DNA of 42,461 bases, taken from NCBI GenBank assembly GCA_902774215.1, contig CACYHU010000024.1, forward strand, positions 1-42,461, written 5' to 3'. Below are positions 8,485-17,747 of this stretch, one piece after another (position 1 is the first letter of the stretch; every line of letters begins with the position of its first letter). Made by a program: the position numbers and the translations under genes. The notes beneath the pieces were generated by a model. It saw nothing but the letters and a program-made list of their open reading frames with translations. It did no database searches and had not been told where the DNA came from. This stretch comes from an uncultured Chloroflexota bacterium (lineage in GTDB: Bacteria > Chloroflexota > Anaerolineae > Anaerolineales > Anaerolineaceae).

Positions 8485-9180
8485 TTACAAATTTCTCAGC
8501 ATGGATTCGAGCGCGGTTTTCTGTGAAGTACCGGCGTCTTTTTCCTTGATAATGCGGGCAGGACAACCGGCAACGACCATATTGGCGGGCACATCTTCAA
8601 TGACGACAGCCCCGGCGGCCACAACGGCATTTGCACCGATATGGACGCCCTCGATCACGACAGCATTAGCCCCGATCAGCACATTATCCTCCACAATAAC
8701 CGGAGTCGCGGATGCAGGCTCGATCACGCCTGCCAAAACAGCACCGGCACCCACATGGCAGTTTTTCCCGACTGTAGCGCGTCCGCCTAAAACAGCGCCC
8801 ATATCGATCATCGTACCCTCACCGACCACAGCGCCGATATTCAGGATCGCCCCCATCATAATAACGGCATTCGGACCGATCTCCACCTGTTCGCGGATGA
8901 TGGCGCCAGGTTCAATTCTTGCCTGAATTTCTTTAAGGTCAAGCATCGGTATCGCACTGTTTCTGCGGTCATTTTCGATAACGACATCCGCTATCTTATC
9001 TTCATTTTCTTTAAGGATCTGCTTCAGTTCTTTCCATTCGCCAAAAATGATCTTATCTCCGGCACCAAAAACCTTTGCGCTGCCCCAATCAACAGGAGCG
9101 CTCTCCTTCACATACAGCTTGACAGGAGTCTTTTTCTCCGCTGTACCGATATAATTGATAATTTCCTGTGCATTCATCAT
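8485..9180 (-). CDS. dapH: Tetrahydrodipicolinate N-acetyltransferase
   Basis: Transfers an acetyl group from acetyl-CoA to tetrahydrodipicolinate, committing this organism to the acetyl branch of diaminopimelate synthesis. At 231 residues it matches Bacillus DapH (YkuQ) in length and layout. An N-terminal alpha/beta domain ends in [18 protein letters not shown] left-handed beta-helix of hexapeptide repeats follows ([20 protein letters not shown] and later [19 protein letters not shown]), then a short tail. Two ATG codons (9180 and 9177) follow GGGGTGAG, which overlaps the end of dapB. The second has the better spacing. The deacetylase and aminotransferase needed next are not in this operon; the M20 protein at 2937-4112 is a candidate for the former. 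Confidence 0.95.
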   Translation of the reverse strand: MMNAQEIINYIGTAEKKTPVKLYVKESAPVDWGSAKVFGAGDKIIFGEWKELKQILKENEDKIADVVIENDRRNSAIPMLDLKEIQARIEPGAIIREQVEIGPNAVIMMGAILNIGAVVGEGTMIDMGAVLGGRATVGKNCHVGAGAVLAGVIEPASATPVIVEDNVLIGANAVVIEGVHIGANAVVAAGAVVIEDVPANMVVAGCPARIIKEKDAGTSQKTALESMLRNL

Positions 9181-9184
9181 GATC

Positions 9185-9928
9185 TCACCCCAGCAAATCC
9201 TTCATGGTATAAAGTCCGGCTTCTTTCCCGCACAGGAAAGCGGCAGCTTTCACCGCTCCTTCAGCAAAAAGTGCCCGGTTTTCCGCCTCGTGTTTGAGAG
9301 TAATGGTTTCATTACCGTTTGAGATGATGATCTCGTGCGTACCGACTTCGTTGCCAAGACGGATGGAGTGGATCCCGATCTCTTCGGGTGTACGCTTTCC
9401 GTTCTCATGACGTCCGATATTGAATACAGAAGACTCACGGACTTCACGGATCGCATTGGCAAGTATCAGCGCAGTGCCGCTGGGAACATCAAGCTTACGG
9501 TTATGATGTTTTTCAATGATCTCGATATCCGCTTCAGGAAAAGCCGCGGCAGCCCGCTTTGCAATATCCGCAAGGACGGCAATCCCGACAGACATATTGG
9601 CAGAAAAGAAAACCGGAATGCTTTCAGCGGCGGCCTGTATCATTTTCTTTTCGGCTTCTGTCTGTCCGGTTGTCGCGATAACTACGGGAAGATTCCGCTT
9701 CGTGCAGTACATCAGCAGCGCTTCCGTACTGCTGTGATTGGAAAAATCGATCACAACATCGGCATCCCCGCTGAATTCATCCAAATTCGTATAAACGGCA
9801 TTCGCAGGATCTGAGACCAGTTCCTGACTGACCCGCGCGGTAAGCTCCGCACCGCCCCGTCCTTCTTCCGCCATACGGCAGACGATCTGCCCCATATGTC
9901 CGCCGGCTCCATGTACAAGGATCTTCAT
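9185..9928 (-). CDS. dapB: 4-hydroxy-tetrahydrodipicolinate reductase
   Basis: Reduces the dihydrodipicolinate precursor made by DapA, using NAD(P)H. The 247-residue protein opens with the Rossmann motif [10 protein letters not shown]. It has the conserved catalytic segment [18 protein letters not shown] (His-His pair plus Lys and the SGTA substrate loop) and a typical C-terminus ending [18 protein letters not shown] chose ATG 9928 over the in-frame GTG at 9934: TAGGAG, which overlaps the dapA stop, sits six bases before the ATG, and the Rossmann strand then begins at residue 3. It is tightly coupled to dapA upstream and dapH downstream, suggesting translational coupling. Confidence 0.95.
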   Translation of the reverse strand: MKILVHGAGGHMGQIVCRMAEEGRGGAELTARVSQELVSDPANAVYTNLDEFSGDADVVIDFSNHSSTEALLMYCTKRNLPVVIATTGQTEAEKKMIQAAAESIPVFFSANMSVGIAVLADIAKRAAAAFPEADIEIIEKHHNRKLDVPSGTALILANAIREVRESSVFNIGRHENGKRTPEEIGIHSIRLGNEVGTHEIIISNGNETITLKHEAENRALFAEGAVKAAAFLCGKEAGLYTMKDLLG

Positions 9929-9936
9929 AAACACTC

Positions 9937-10827
9937 CTAAGCAATCAAACCGTGACCGCGCATAATATCCAGCAGTACCTGCTCATGCGCGCTTTCCATC
10001 TGCGTCAGAGGCAGCCGGACAAAGTTTTCGCAATACCCCATGGCAGCCATGGCCGCTTTCACCGGGATCGGATTGACTTCACAGAAAAGCGCTTTGATCA
10101 GCGGCATCAGCCTGCATTGCTGGTCCGCACTGCCTTCCACATCGCCATTAAAAAATCGTGTGCAGATATCAACCGTTTCAGAGGGCATCACATTGGAAAG
10201 TACCGAGATCACGCCGGCACCGCCCATGGCTAAGATCGGAGTGATCTGGTCATCATTTCCGGACCAGATATCCAGTCTGCCTTTAACGATTCCCGCGGTT
10301 TCAACGATCTTGGCAATATTGCCGTTCGCTTCTTTGATACCGGTAATATTAGGATGATCCGCGAGCACATCATAGGTGGAAGGTTCAATGTTGACGCCGG
10401 TGCGCGAAGGTACATTATAAAGGATCAGCGGTTTATCAACTGCATCGGCAATGGCGGTGTACATTTCGATCAGACCGCGCTGTGTTGCCTTGTTATAATA
10501 CGGTGTGACCGTCAGCAGCGCGTCATAACCGATTTCACAGGCTTCCTGTGACAGGCTGATAGCATAATTCGTGTCATTGGAACCGGTTCCGGCGATCATC
10601 GGAACACGTCCTGCCGCCCGTTCAATTGCATAACGCATCACTTCACGATGCTCTTCATCGGAAAGTGTGGATCCCTCACCGGTCGTTCCGGCAATAACGA
10701 GGGCATTGATGCCGCTTTCGATCTGCCAGTCGATCAACCGGCCAAAGGCTTCATAATCGACGCCGGAAGCGGTCAGGGGAGTGACAAGGGCGGTGGCTGC
10801 ACCGCGAAAAATAGAAGTGGTTTTCAT
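9937..10827 (-). CDS. dapA: 4-hydroxy-tetrahydrodipicolinate synthase
   Basis: Condenses pyruvate with aspartate semialdehyde, the branch-point step into lysine and cell-wall diaminopimelate. The 296-residue TIM barrel shows AGTTGEGSTLS (threonines that position the substrate), Tyr137 in LYNVPSRTG, and the Schiff-base Lys165 in ITGIKEANG. Its length is standard. ATG 10827 has AGGAG 8 bases upstream. It is the first gene of the dapA-dapB-dapH-lysA operon, and its leader carries a lysine riboswitch and terminator (10875-11108). The stop codon is TAG, showing that UAG is an ordinary stop here. Confidence 0.96.
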   Translation of the reverse strand: MKTTSIFRGAATALVTPLTASGVDYEAFGRLIDWQIESGINALVIAGTTGEGSTLSDEEHREVMRYAIERAAGRVPMIAGTGSNDTNYAISLSQEACEIGYDALLTVTPYYNKATQRGLIEMYTAIADAVDKPLILYNVPSRTGVNIEPSTYDVLADHPNITGIKEANGNIAKIVETAGIVKGRLDIWSGNDDQITPILAMGGAGVISVLSNVMPSETVDICTRFFNGDVEGSADQQCRLMPLIKALFCEVNPIPVKAAMAAMGYCENFVRLPLTQMESAHEQVLLDIMRGHGLIA

Positions 10828-10874
10828 GAGGTAACTCCTAAGAATGAAATATACTTCTACTGCAATTCGGGATT

Positions 10875-10908
10875 AAAGAACCCGGCCGATACAATTGCAT
10901 CGGCCGGG
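10875..10908 (-). terminator. Riboswitch expression platform: intrinsic terminator in the dapA leader
   Basis: Perfect 10-bp GC-rich stem on the minus strand (CCCGGCCGAT at 10908-10899 with ATCGGCCGGG at 10890-10881), loop of 8, followed by TTCTTT. It lies between the lysine aptamer and the dapA start, the place expected for a transcriptional off-switch. The U-run is imperfect. Confidence 0.8.
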
Positions 10909-10951
10909 AAATCGTCTGAATTCAACCTTTCGGAAAAACCCAACAATTAAT

Positions 10952-11108
10952 TCATAGCTCTCCGCAACTGCGACAGTCAAACGGATCTTATCCGTTTGCC
11001 CAGGGAAGGTTCGCAGCTTCCTCCCTTCGTCGGCGGCCCCTTTCACACCCGGCAACGGCTTTGCGATGCCTTTCACCGGGGCTACTCTTGACAACCGAGC
11101 CTCTATCC
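10952..11108 (-). ncRNA. Lysine riboswitch (L-box) controlling dapA-dapB-dapH-lysA
   Basis: On the minus strand the leader shows, in order, the hallmark segments of the lysine aptamer: GATAGAGGCTCGGTTGTC, AAGAGTAGCC, GTGAAAGG, GCCGACGAAGGGAGGAAG, CCTTCCCTGGGCAAACGGA, GTTTGACTGTCGCAGTTGC and GGAGAGCTAT. The ends GATAG and CTAT can close P1. Known L-box RNAs bind lysine and favour a downstream terminator, here at 10875-10908, so abundant lysine should cut expression of the whole operon. Recognition is from the conserved sequence; no covariance-model score was run. Confidence 0.93.
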
Positions 11109-11133
11109 TTTAATTGCAATATTCAGTTGTCTA

Positions 11134-11169
11134 TATAAAACCATCAAATCCGATTTTTGTCAATCGGAT
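11134..11169 (-). promoter_or_regulatory. Promoter of the lysine operon with overlapping palindrome
   Basis: TTGACA (11163-11158) and TTTATA (11139-11134), spaced 18 bases, about 25 bases before the aptamer. A 7-bp inverted repeat (ATCCGAT at 11148-11154 and ATCGGAT at 11163-11169) spans the -35 box and could be a protein operator or a fortuitous palindrome. Confidence 0.6.
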
Positions 11170-11291
11170 AGGAAAACTGATAATTGTCATGTTACATCAA
11201 ACAAATTAAGTGCAATACATTATAATTCGATAAGATTTCACGTAAAGAAAACAGAGGAATATACACAAAACACTGATAACAAAGAGTCAAT

Positions 11292-12247
11292 ATGGACATA
11301 ATTTACAAAATCAAAAACTATCTCTTTCCGGAAATTGACCCGGAAGTTCAAAAACACCTCGACAGAGATTCAATGTCAAATCTCTACCGGATCTCGATCG
11401 CGATCCTTACTTTTGAGACGCTGTCGATGCTTATTTATGTTTACTCATCACTGAGAACCAGCTTTAAGGACAGCAATATCATCAGTTTGAAGCTGGTGGC
11501 ATTCTGTATAGTGATCTGCATTTTCGGATCGATCCTTTCCAGATATTTGTCACGCAAAGAGGATCTGCAGCACCGGACGTTTTTATGTTCCTGCCATGGG
11601 AAAGCATCATCCTGATGGGCGGAGCCTATCTGGGGCTGTTTTCCGTACTGTATGCATTTGACGGAGCATCCGGGATCCAGTTGCTGAACTTTTCTGCAAT
11701 GATGTTCCTTTCCATAATCGGCATGATCACAATGTTTCATCACCAGAAAAATCTTGCAGCAGAATCGATCCAACTGGAAAAAAGAACGAAAATGTATGAG
11801 GAGATCAGCCATCATGACGCACTGACCGGTGTCTGGAACCGTTTCGCTCTTGAAGAAGATGAAAAAAATATGGTCGGGCGGGATATAACAGCCTATATGA
11901 TCGATATCAACGATTTCAAATTCTTCAATGATAAATACGGTCATGCCACCGGAGATTCAGTTCTGAAAAAGACCTGTGACGAACTGACAAAACTGTTTCC
12001 CAACGGGAAAATCTACCGTTACGGCGGGGATGAATTTCTGGTTATCTGTGAGTCATCAGACGAGTTTCAATATGAAGGCGAACTTTACACCTTCAATTGG
12101 TACAACAAACGGCGCAGAGTCAACATTACGTTATGCATCGGGAAAGCCAAAGGGACACCGGAAAATCAGGAGGAATTTCTCCAATTGATATCAAAGGCGG
12201 ATGAATTGATGTACCGGATCAAGAAGCGCACCCATTCCCGTCGTTAG
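11292..12247 (+). pseudogene. Membrane-bound GGDEF diguanylate cyclase gene split by a frameshift
   Basis: The first frame (11292-11615) encodes an N-terminal part with two hydrophobic segments. The second (from ATG 11585 to TAG at 12247) continues with further membrane segments, a short coiled stretch and a GGDEF domain. That domain includes DALTGVWNRFALEED, YMIDINDFKFFNDKYGHATGD and an intact YRYGGDEFLVI active site. No RxxD inhibitory site is visible just upstream of GGDEF. The frames are joined by a -1 step at about 11579-11585, where G TTT TTA overlaps the ATG. This could be a real disruption, a one-base sequencing deletion, programmed -1 slippage on a near-canonical heptamer, or coupled re-initiation. 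If made, the enzyme would synthesise cyclic di-GMP. It is divergent from dapA. Confidence 0.7.
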
Positions 12248-12263
12248 CACTGCCCGGAATACA

Positions 12264-12328
12264 TAAAAAACACCCGGGACTTGTTATTATGCCGCATTTT
12301 TAGCGGCATGACCGCAAGCCCCGGGTGT
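12264..12328 (-). terminator. Nested double-stem terminator after the cupin gene
   Basis: Outer 15-base arms (12268-12282 with 12314-12328, one mismatch) enclose an inner perfect 7-bp hairpin (ATGCCGC at 12288-12294 with GCGGCAT at 12302-12308). On the minus strand the outer stem is followed by TTTTTT. The convergent GGDEF gene ends 17 bases before it, so it may serve both sides. Confidence 0.75.
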
Positions 12329-12343
12329 TATCATTTTCAGAAT

Positions 12344-12688
12344 TCAGGCTCGTCCAAAATCATCTTCCAACCGTTCGATATCGTCTTCCGGACAAATACC
12401 CATTTGTGTCTCGATAAAAACGAGCGGTTCGGATTCGGTGTTGTTTTCAATTCGGTGAATGGTATACTTCGGAATATTCAGCACATCACCTTTTTTGATT
12501 GCAAAACACTCTTCACCAAGCGTCATAATACCGCTTCCCTCAACGATCACCCAGGTCTCCGCACGGAGCTTGTGCCGCTGAAGACTGAGCCGTTTGCCGG
12601 GGAAAACGATGATGCGTTTAACACGGTAAGTCGGTTCAAAAACATATTCTTCCCACCGTCCCCAGGGTCTGTTGTCAAAATCTATCAT
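12344..12688 (-). CDS. Small cupin protein, mannose-6-phosphate isomerase C-terminal type
   Basis: 114 residues forming a single cupin barrel. The segments RPWGRWEEYV, PGKRLSLQRHKLRAETWVIVEGSG and IPKYTIHRIENN match the C-terminal cupin of type II phosphomannose isomerase/GDP-mannose pyrophosphorylase (ManC). The metal ligands appear as the His of QRHKLRAE, the nearby Glu and the His of YTIHRI. The nucleotidyltransferase half of ManC is absent, so this is the stand-alone form whose exact substrate is usually unknown. It could isomerise a sugar phosphate or serve another cupin role. It lies 29 bases downstream of the D-Ala-D-Ala ligase gene on the same strand and ends at a strong terminator. 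Confidence 0.8.
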   Translation of the reverse strand: MIDFDNRPWGRWEEYVFEPTYRVKRIIVFPGKRLSLQRHKLRAETWVIVEGSGIMTLGEECFAIKKGDVLNIPKYTIHRIENNTESEPLVFIETQMGICPEDDIERLEDDFGRA

Positions 12689-12717
12689 AATCAGCTCCAG
12701 TAATTATTAATTCCAGT

Positions 12718-13761
12718 CTATACAAAAGCGGCTTTTACGATCATATCGCACAGATCCGCATAATCGATCCCGGCCTGTTTTGCTTCCTTTGGGAACAGAC
12801 TTCCGGGTGTCATACCGGGCAGCGTATTGGCCTCAAGGCAGGTAAAACTGCCATCGCTCTCCATCTTGAAATCGATACGGGAATAGAAGCCAAGTCCAAG
12901 ACATTTGTGGATACGCAGAGCGGCATCCTTCAAAATTTCAGCAAATTCTGCCGGAATATCCGCAGGACAGACCTCAGCGGTCAATCCGGGCTGATACTTC
13001 TTCTCATAATCAAACCAACCGGAAACAGGGATGATCTCAATCGGTTCCAGCGCTTTTCCGTCCAGTATACCGACGTCAAACTCTCGCCCCCCGAAATAAG
13101 CTTCACACATCAGATCCTCAGAGATCTTTGAAGCCTCTTCAAGAGCGGCTTTTACTTCCTCTTCATTTTCGCATTTGAAAGTAGCGATGGAAGATCCGCC
13201 GCAGGTCGGTTTGACAAACTGAGGATACCCGAGTGCCCGGATACGGTCCCAATTGGCATTTTCCGGGTAGATCATGTGTTCCCAGTGAGCAGTCGGGATA
13301 CGGCTGGCTTTCATCAGATGTTTGGCTACATCCTTGTTCATAGCTTTGACACAGCCGTAAAAGCCTGAACCGGTATAGCGGATGTTCAACTGGTCAAAGG
13401 TTGCCTGAACCTGACCGTCTTCTCCGCCCTCTCCATGGAGAGCAATGAAAACCACATCCGCCAGCCGGCAGATTTCAAGCACATTCTGTCCAAAATTACA
13501 TCCTGTGTCCGGTTTCCGCTCACTCCATACCTTTTGCAGGTCAGGTGGTTCTGTTGGTACTCCAAGAGTTTTTGGCTGATACTCCGGCAGCTTTTTAAAA
13601 AGGCTGTCAAGCCCTTCATCCGGTTCCTCAATTCCCAAAAAGGAATCCACCATCACAACCGAATGTCCCTTTTCCGCCAAAGCATTTGCAATCATACAGC
13701 CGGAAGAAAGAGAAACATCCCGTTCCGGTGAAATTCCGCCTGATAATACAACGATCTTCAT
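12718..13761 (-). CDS. ddl: D-alanine--D-alanine ligase
   Basis: Joins two D-alanines with ATP for the peptidoglycan stem peptide. 347 residues from ATG 13761, chosen because the family start VVLSGGISPERDVSLSSG follows at once and AGAGGG lies upstream; an in-frame extension to 13818 adds nothing conserved. ATP-grasp features include IALHGEGGEDGQVQATFD, YTGSGFYGCVKAMNKDVAK, FVKPTCGGSSIATFKC and the metal-binding end SRIDFKMESDGSFTCLEANT followed by LPGMTPGSLFPKEA. The Tyr/Phe specificity site of D-Ser or D-Lac ligases cannot be judged by eye. It sits between a membrane protein gene upstream and the cupin downstream. Together with the dap genes, it means the window carries several precursors of wall synthesis. 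Confidence 0.93.
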   Translation of the reverse strand: MKIVVLSGGISPERDVSLSSGCMIANALAEKGHSVVMVDSFLGIEEPDEGLDSLFKKLPEYQPKTLGVPTEPPDLQKVWSERKPDTGCNFGQNVLEICRLADVVFIALHGEGGEDGQVQATFDQLNIRYTGSGFYGCVKAMNKDVAKHLMKASRIPTAHWEHMIYPENANWDRIRALGYPQFVKPTCGGSSIATFKCENEEEVKAALEEASKISEDLMCEAYFGGREFDVGILDGKALEPIEIIPVSGWFDYEKKYQPGLTAEVCPADIPAEFAEILKDAALRIHKCLGLGFYSRIDFKMESDGSFTCLEANTLPGMTPGSLFPKEAKQAGIDYADLCDMIVKAAFV

Positions 13762-13866
13762 GATTAAATACCCTCTTCGGTTATCTAAACCGGCTCCTTT
13801 TCCATTGTCATCCAACAAAAAAACAGCCCGTTGCTTTTCTATCTTTCAGTGCAAAAAACAAGCCAA

Positions 13867-15906
13867 TTACGGACAGACAATACCTTCCTGTTCAAGAACA
13901 CTTTCCCGCGGGATCAAAATTTCCACTCCCTGCTCAGGGAATGTCTCGTAAGGCTCATAGTAACACAGCGTCGGGACAGATACATACGTCACGAAAAGGT
14001 CATTTTCTTCACTGAAATCTCCGCCGCTGCCCTGGAACTTGATATGAAGCGGTTCGCTGATGATCGCAGCAAAACGGTGCGCCTTCAGATCCCGGAAATA
14101 TGGCTCAAAATATGCCGCATCATTGGACATGGCCTCATCCATCATCCATTTTTTCTCGTAGTCCGCAATAAGAGGTATCTTCTGCACCGTACCAAAGGTC
14201 AGCAGCTGCCGCTGATCAATAAAAAGGATATCATCCTCAGCATGGGCATCGATCACTTCCCGGATTTTTTCAACAGCGTCAACAGTCGTCTCCTGTCTTG
14301 GATAAATGCGCGGAACGGCTGAAGACAAGCTATCCCAGCCGGGAATAAGGACAGCAAGCAATATCAGGAAACAAACGGAACTGTCCAGGCGGATCTTTTC
14401 GAAGATCCAGGCTCCCATACCGGCTTTCCACGCCAGAGTGCTGATGATCAAAAGCAAAATCAGGAACATATCCATATTGTGCAGATTTGACCCGCCGCCG
14501 ATCTTCACAGAAAAAAGCAGTCCGGCCGCAAGGAAAATCGCGCTGCCTGCAAAAAGCAGCAGCTTCTGCCAGCCGTCCAGCCTCCATCGCCGCTCCTTCG
14601 CCCAGATGAGGATCAGGATGATCAGCGGCAGCACTGCAAGCGCCAATCCGGGAATGATCCCGTATTTGTAAGTCTCGTTCGGCCAGAGCCGGTCGAAAAG
14701 CAAGGCCTGACGGCCCAGGTAATACTGAAACCAGGCAGGTGTAAAGATTTGCGGTACAGCCTCCATCGCTTCCGCCGCGGCTGAAGAAACAGCCGTTTCC
14801 ACGACAGGCTGTCTGCTGCCGATATGCAGCAGCGATGCAAAAATATCCCGTTTCATGTATATAAACGCGCCAAGTAATCCGGAAAGCCCGACCGCAGCGG
14901 CTTTCCACCAGCGTACCTTCTTTTCGTGATCGTTCCGGACAGCCTTATCATCCAGAAAAATCAGAAAAACCGCATAAGCGGAAGGAGCCGCGATCCAGGT
15001 CGAACGGGACATAACGGCATAAAATCCGGCAGCGGCAACCAGAATGCAGTTGAAAAACAAAGGCAGTCGGCTGCCGATGGCAACAAGGATCGCCGCGAGT
15101 GTCAGCGGTGTATAGATTGGCCCCTGCATCAGGAACAGCATCGCCCACAAACTGTAAGCCAGCAGACGTATGCCTTTACAATTTGCACTCTTTCTCATCA
15201 GGGCGAAACCCAGCAATGCGCAGGGGATCGTAAAGAGGATGTCATTCCAGACTCTTGCCGTAACAATATCAGTACCCGGGAAAAGGTAGATCAGTCCCCA
15301 AAGACTTTGACGGCCGATATCAATATATGCGGGAATGACCTGATCCTGAGGATAATTGTAGCGATTTCTGCCAAAAAGGACCGAATAATCCCACATACGG
15401 TTTCCTTCCGACCAGCCGATACTGAAAGGATAAGAAGTAATATCATGGAATTGCGTGAACAGCACAAAGGAAGCGCTGAAGGTCAAAGAACAGATCAGCA
15501 GACTTTCATAACTGATACCGTTATCCTTCTCAAAAGTCCACGAAGCCAGGATCACAAGAAAACCGGATAGGAATATGCGGATCCATAAACCCTGATAAGG
15601 TTCACTGGAATGGATAAAGTTATAAAAGTAACCGGGCACAAGACAAAGCAGAAGCGCTGTGACCCGGCTCAGAAATACGGAGTGCCCTTTCAGCCGGGCA
15701 AAAGGCGCCAGCCAGTCCGGTTTCCAGATCAGGATCAGGACAAAAAGCGTTCCGCATACCAGGATCGCGCATATGACAAGAAAAGAAGGAACAATGTTTC
15801 CCTTCTGCAGAAATTCCGCATACCGCTCATATACTGCCCGCCCGCACTGCACAGAACAGAAGAGTAAAAGGAGGGTTTCCAACATTTGATATATTCTTTT
15901 ATTCAT
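13867..15906 (-). CDS. Large polytopic membrane protein, GT-C-like, function unknown
   Basis: 679 residues from ATG 15906 (preferred to the in-frame GTG at 15915 because AGGTGAAGG precedes it). About 12 to 14 hydrophobic segments fill residues 8-520. A last soluble domain of ~140 residues follows, with ATVDAVEKIREVIDAH and DDILFIDQRQLLTFG. The architecture, many membrane helices then an extracytoplasmic tail, is that of GT-C glycosyltransferase-like proteins (PMT/GT39/GT83 neighbourhood). I do not see the diagnostic acidic DD/DE loop with certainty: the GWSEGNRMWDYSVLFGR segment near residue 165 is the best candidate. The gene is divergent from rnhA. ddl follows 105 bases downstream on the same strand. 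Confidence 0.6.
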   Translation of the reverse strand: MNKRIYQMLETLLLLFCSVQCGRAVYERYAEFLQKGNIVPSFLVICAILVCGTLFVLILIWKPDWLAPFARLKGHSVFLSRVTALLLCLVPGYFYNFIHSSEPYQGLWIRIFLSGFLVILASWTFEKDNGISYESLLICSLTFSASFVLFTQFHDITSYPFSIGWSEGNRMWDYSVLFGRNRYNYPQDQVIPAYIDIGRQSLWGLIYLFPGTDIVTARVWNDILFTIPCALLGFALMRKSANCKGIRLLAYSLWAMLFLMQGPIYTPLTLAAILVAIGSRLPLFFNCILVAAAGFYAVMSRSTWIAAPSAYAVFLIFLDDKAVRNDHEKKVRWWKAAAVGLSGLLGAFIYMKRDIFASLLHIGSRQPVVETAVSSAAAEAMEAVPQIFTPAWFQYYLGRQALLFDRLWPNETYKYGIIPGLALAVLPLIILILIWAKERRWRLDGWQKLLLFAGSAIFLAAGLLFSVKIGGGSNLHNMDMFLILLLIISTLAWKAGMGAWIFEKIRLDSSVCFLILLAVLIPGWDSLSSAVPRIYPRQETTVDAVEKIREVIDAHAEDDILFIDQRQLLTFGTVQKIPLIADYEKKWMMDEAMSNDAAYFEPYFRDLKAHRFAAIISEPLHIKFQGSGGDFSEENDLFVTYVSVPTLCYYEPYETFPEQGVEILIPRESVLEQEGIVCP

Positions 15907-16003
15907 ATCCTTCACCTTTCAGCTTCCACCCTTCTCAAAAATGATAGAATAGAACCATGTTGGTTAATTCTACCCTATCGCAGGGAACAGAAGCAGAGAA
16001 ACA

Positions 16004-16444
16004 ATGAATGAAGTAACGATTTATACAGACGGAGCCTGCAGTGGGAACCCCGGACCGGGAGGATACGGGGTAATTCTGCAATCCGGGAAATATGAGAAGG
16101 AAATCTCCGGCGGTGAACCCAGCACAACAAACAACCGCATGGAACTGATGGCTGTGATCATGGGGCTGAAAGCACTCAATCGTCCCTGCACAGTAAAACT
16201 CTATTCCGACTCACAATATGTTGTAAACATGGTCATGCAGGGATGGATGCAGAAATGGAAACGCAGCGGCTGGATGAGGAACAAATCCGAACCGGCGAAA
16301 AACGTCGACCTGCTGAAAAAACTGGATGAGCTTCTGCAGGTCCATCAGGTCGAAATGATATGGGTCAAAGGTCATGCTGACAATCCGTATAACAACCGCT
16401 GCGATGAGCTGGCTGTTGCTTATTACAAACAAAACTTTCTATAA
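16004..16444 (+). CDS. rnhA: Ribonuclease HI
   Basis: Cuts the RNA strand of RNA-DNA hybrids, for example R-loops and primer remnants. The 146-residue protein has the full carboxylate set: Asp9 in YTDGACSGNPGPGGYG, Glu47 in NNRMELMAV, Asp69 in LYSDSQYV and the C-terminal Asp in GHADNPYNNRCDELA. The basic handle region (MQKWKRSGWMRNKSEPAKN) seen in E. coli-type RNase HI is present. An imperfect inverted repeat (about 15943-15980) lies upstream between it and the divergent membrane protein gene. It is followed 91 bases later by xseA on the same strand, a plausible nucleic-acid-processing operon. Confidence 0.95.
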   Translation: MNEVTIYTDGACSGNPGPGGYGVILQSGKYEKEISGGEPSTTNNRMELMAVIMGLKALNRPCTVKLYSDSQYVVNMVMQGWMQKWKRSGWMRNKSEPAKNVDLLKKLDELLQVHQVEMIWVKGHADNPYNNRCDELAVAYYKQNFL

Positions 16445-16535
16445 GTACATGGACAAAGTCTGACACTGTTATAAAACTGCAGATCGACAATGTATTCAGA
16501 CCGCATCTCAAACAGGTACAAAGCAGAAATCTTCA

Positions 16536-17747
16536 ATGGAACAATTTAGTCTATTCGATAATCAGGAAAAAATTTTTACTGTCAGCGATATTAACAGTCT
16601 TGTTGCGGGTATGGTGCGTTCCATACCGGACTTTCAGGATTGCTGGGTCGCAGGAGAGGTCTCGAAAGTCTCTGTCCCGACCTCCGGGCACTGCTACTTC
16701 ACGCTGAAAGATAACAGCTCTGAAATGAAAGCAGTTGTATGGCGCAGCAACCTGAACACGAAGATCCGGGGATTGCTCACCCAGGGCAATGCCATTGAAG
16801 CCCATGGCTATCTAAGCGTATATGAACGAGGGGGATACTACCAGCTGACGATTGACGCTGTCCGTCCGAAAGGCCGTGGAAACATATACGAAGAACTCGA
16901 AATGCTGCGAAAAAAACTGGCTGCGGAGGGACTTTTTGACGATGAACGGAAACGTCCGCTTCCACGGATCCCCCGCACCATCGGCATTGTGACATCTCCT
17001 TCGGGCGCAGCATTGCAGGATATTCTGAACACCCTGCGGGGCCGCTGGCCGCTCGCGGAGGTATGGCTCTCCCCCGCTTCAGTGCAGGGAGACGGTGCTC
17101 CACCGGAGATCATTTCATCGCTCCTGCGTCTTTACGAGATGAAACCGGATGTCATTATCCTCGCCCGCGGCGGCGGATCTGCTGAAGACCTGTGGTGCTT
17201 CAACGATGAGGCCCTGGTACGGACTGTAGCAGCCTCGCCGGTTCCACTCATCACCGGTGTCGGCCATGAAGTAGACTTCACGCTGGTGGATTATGCCTCT
17301 GATGTTCGCGCCCCCACGCCTACCGGTGCTGCCGTGAGGGCTGTACCTTCACGCGAAGACGTACTGTCTGAACTGCGGCAGCTGGATCAGCGGCTGGATT
17401 GGGCAATGGACAGCACACTGCAGCAGCAGTGGCAGGCTCTGGACATCCTTGAAAAAAGGCTCCTCACCAGGTCACCGGAAAATATGATACAAAACGAAAA
17501 ACGCGCACTGGATCAACTGATCGCCCGCTTAAATGTGCTGCAGCAGAATTATTTTCGGATGAAAAACAATGCGTTGGACAATCTGGAAAAACGTTTGCTG
17601 GCACTCAATCCCGAAAATATTATGAAACGGGGTTACGCCTTTGTCCGCCGCGAAGATAAAATCATCACCTCCGCAAATGATCTTTCGGAAGGAGAACGGA
17701 TCAGCATCCGGTTTGTTGACGGAGAAAAAACGGCAGTCGTCGAATAA
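16536..17747 (+). CDS. xseA: Exodeoxyribonuclease VII large subunit
   Basis: Catalytic subunit of the single-strand-specific exonuclease VII, which trims DNA into acid-soluble oligonucleotides. 403 residues. An N-terminal OB fold has WVAGEVSKVSVPTSGHCYFTLKD, followed by the catalytic domain with GIVTSPSGAALQDI, ILARGGGSAEDLWCFNDEA and GVGHEVDFTLVDYASDVRAPTP. These contain the Asp, Arg and His/Asp residues required in E. coli XseA. A coiled-coil region then binds XseB, and the last domain begins NPENIMKRGYAFVRR. The ribosome binding site before the ATG is weak. xseB follows 101 bases downstream. Confidence 0.96.
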   Translation: MEQFSLFDNQEKIFTVSDINSLVAGMVRSIPDFQDCWVAGEVSKVSVPTSGHCYFTLKDNSSEMKAVVWRSNLNTKIRGLLTQGNAIEAHGYLSVYERGGYYQLTIDAVRPKGRGNIYEELEMLRKKLAAEGLFDDERKRPLPRIPRTIGIVTSPSGAALQDILNTLRGRWPLAEVWLSPASVQGDGAPPEIISSLLRLYEMKPDVIILARGGGSAEDLWCFNDEALVRTVAASPVPLITGVGHEVDFTLVDYASDVRAPTPTGAAVRAVPSREDVLSELRQLDQRLDWAMDSTLQQQWQALDILEKRLLTRSPENMIQNEKRALDQLIARLNVLQQNYFRMKNNALDNLEKRLLALNPENIMKRGYAFVRREDKIITSANDLSEGERISIRFVDGEKTAVVE

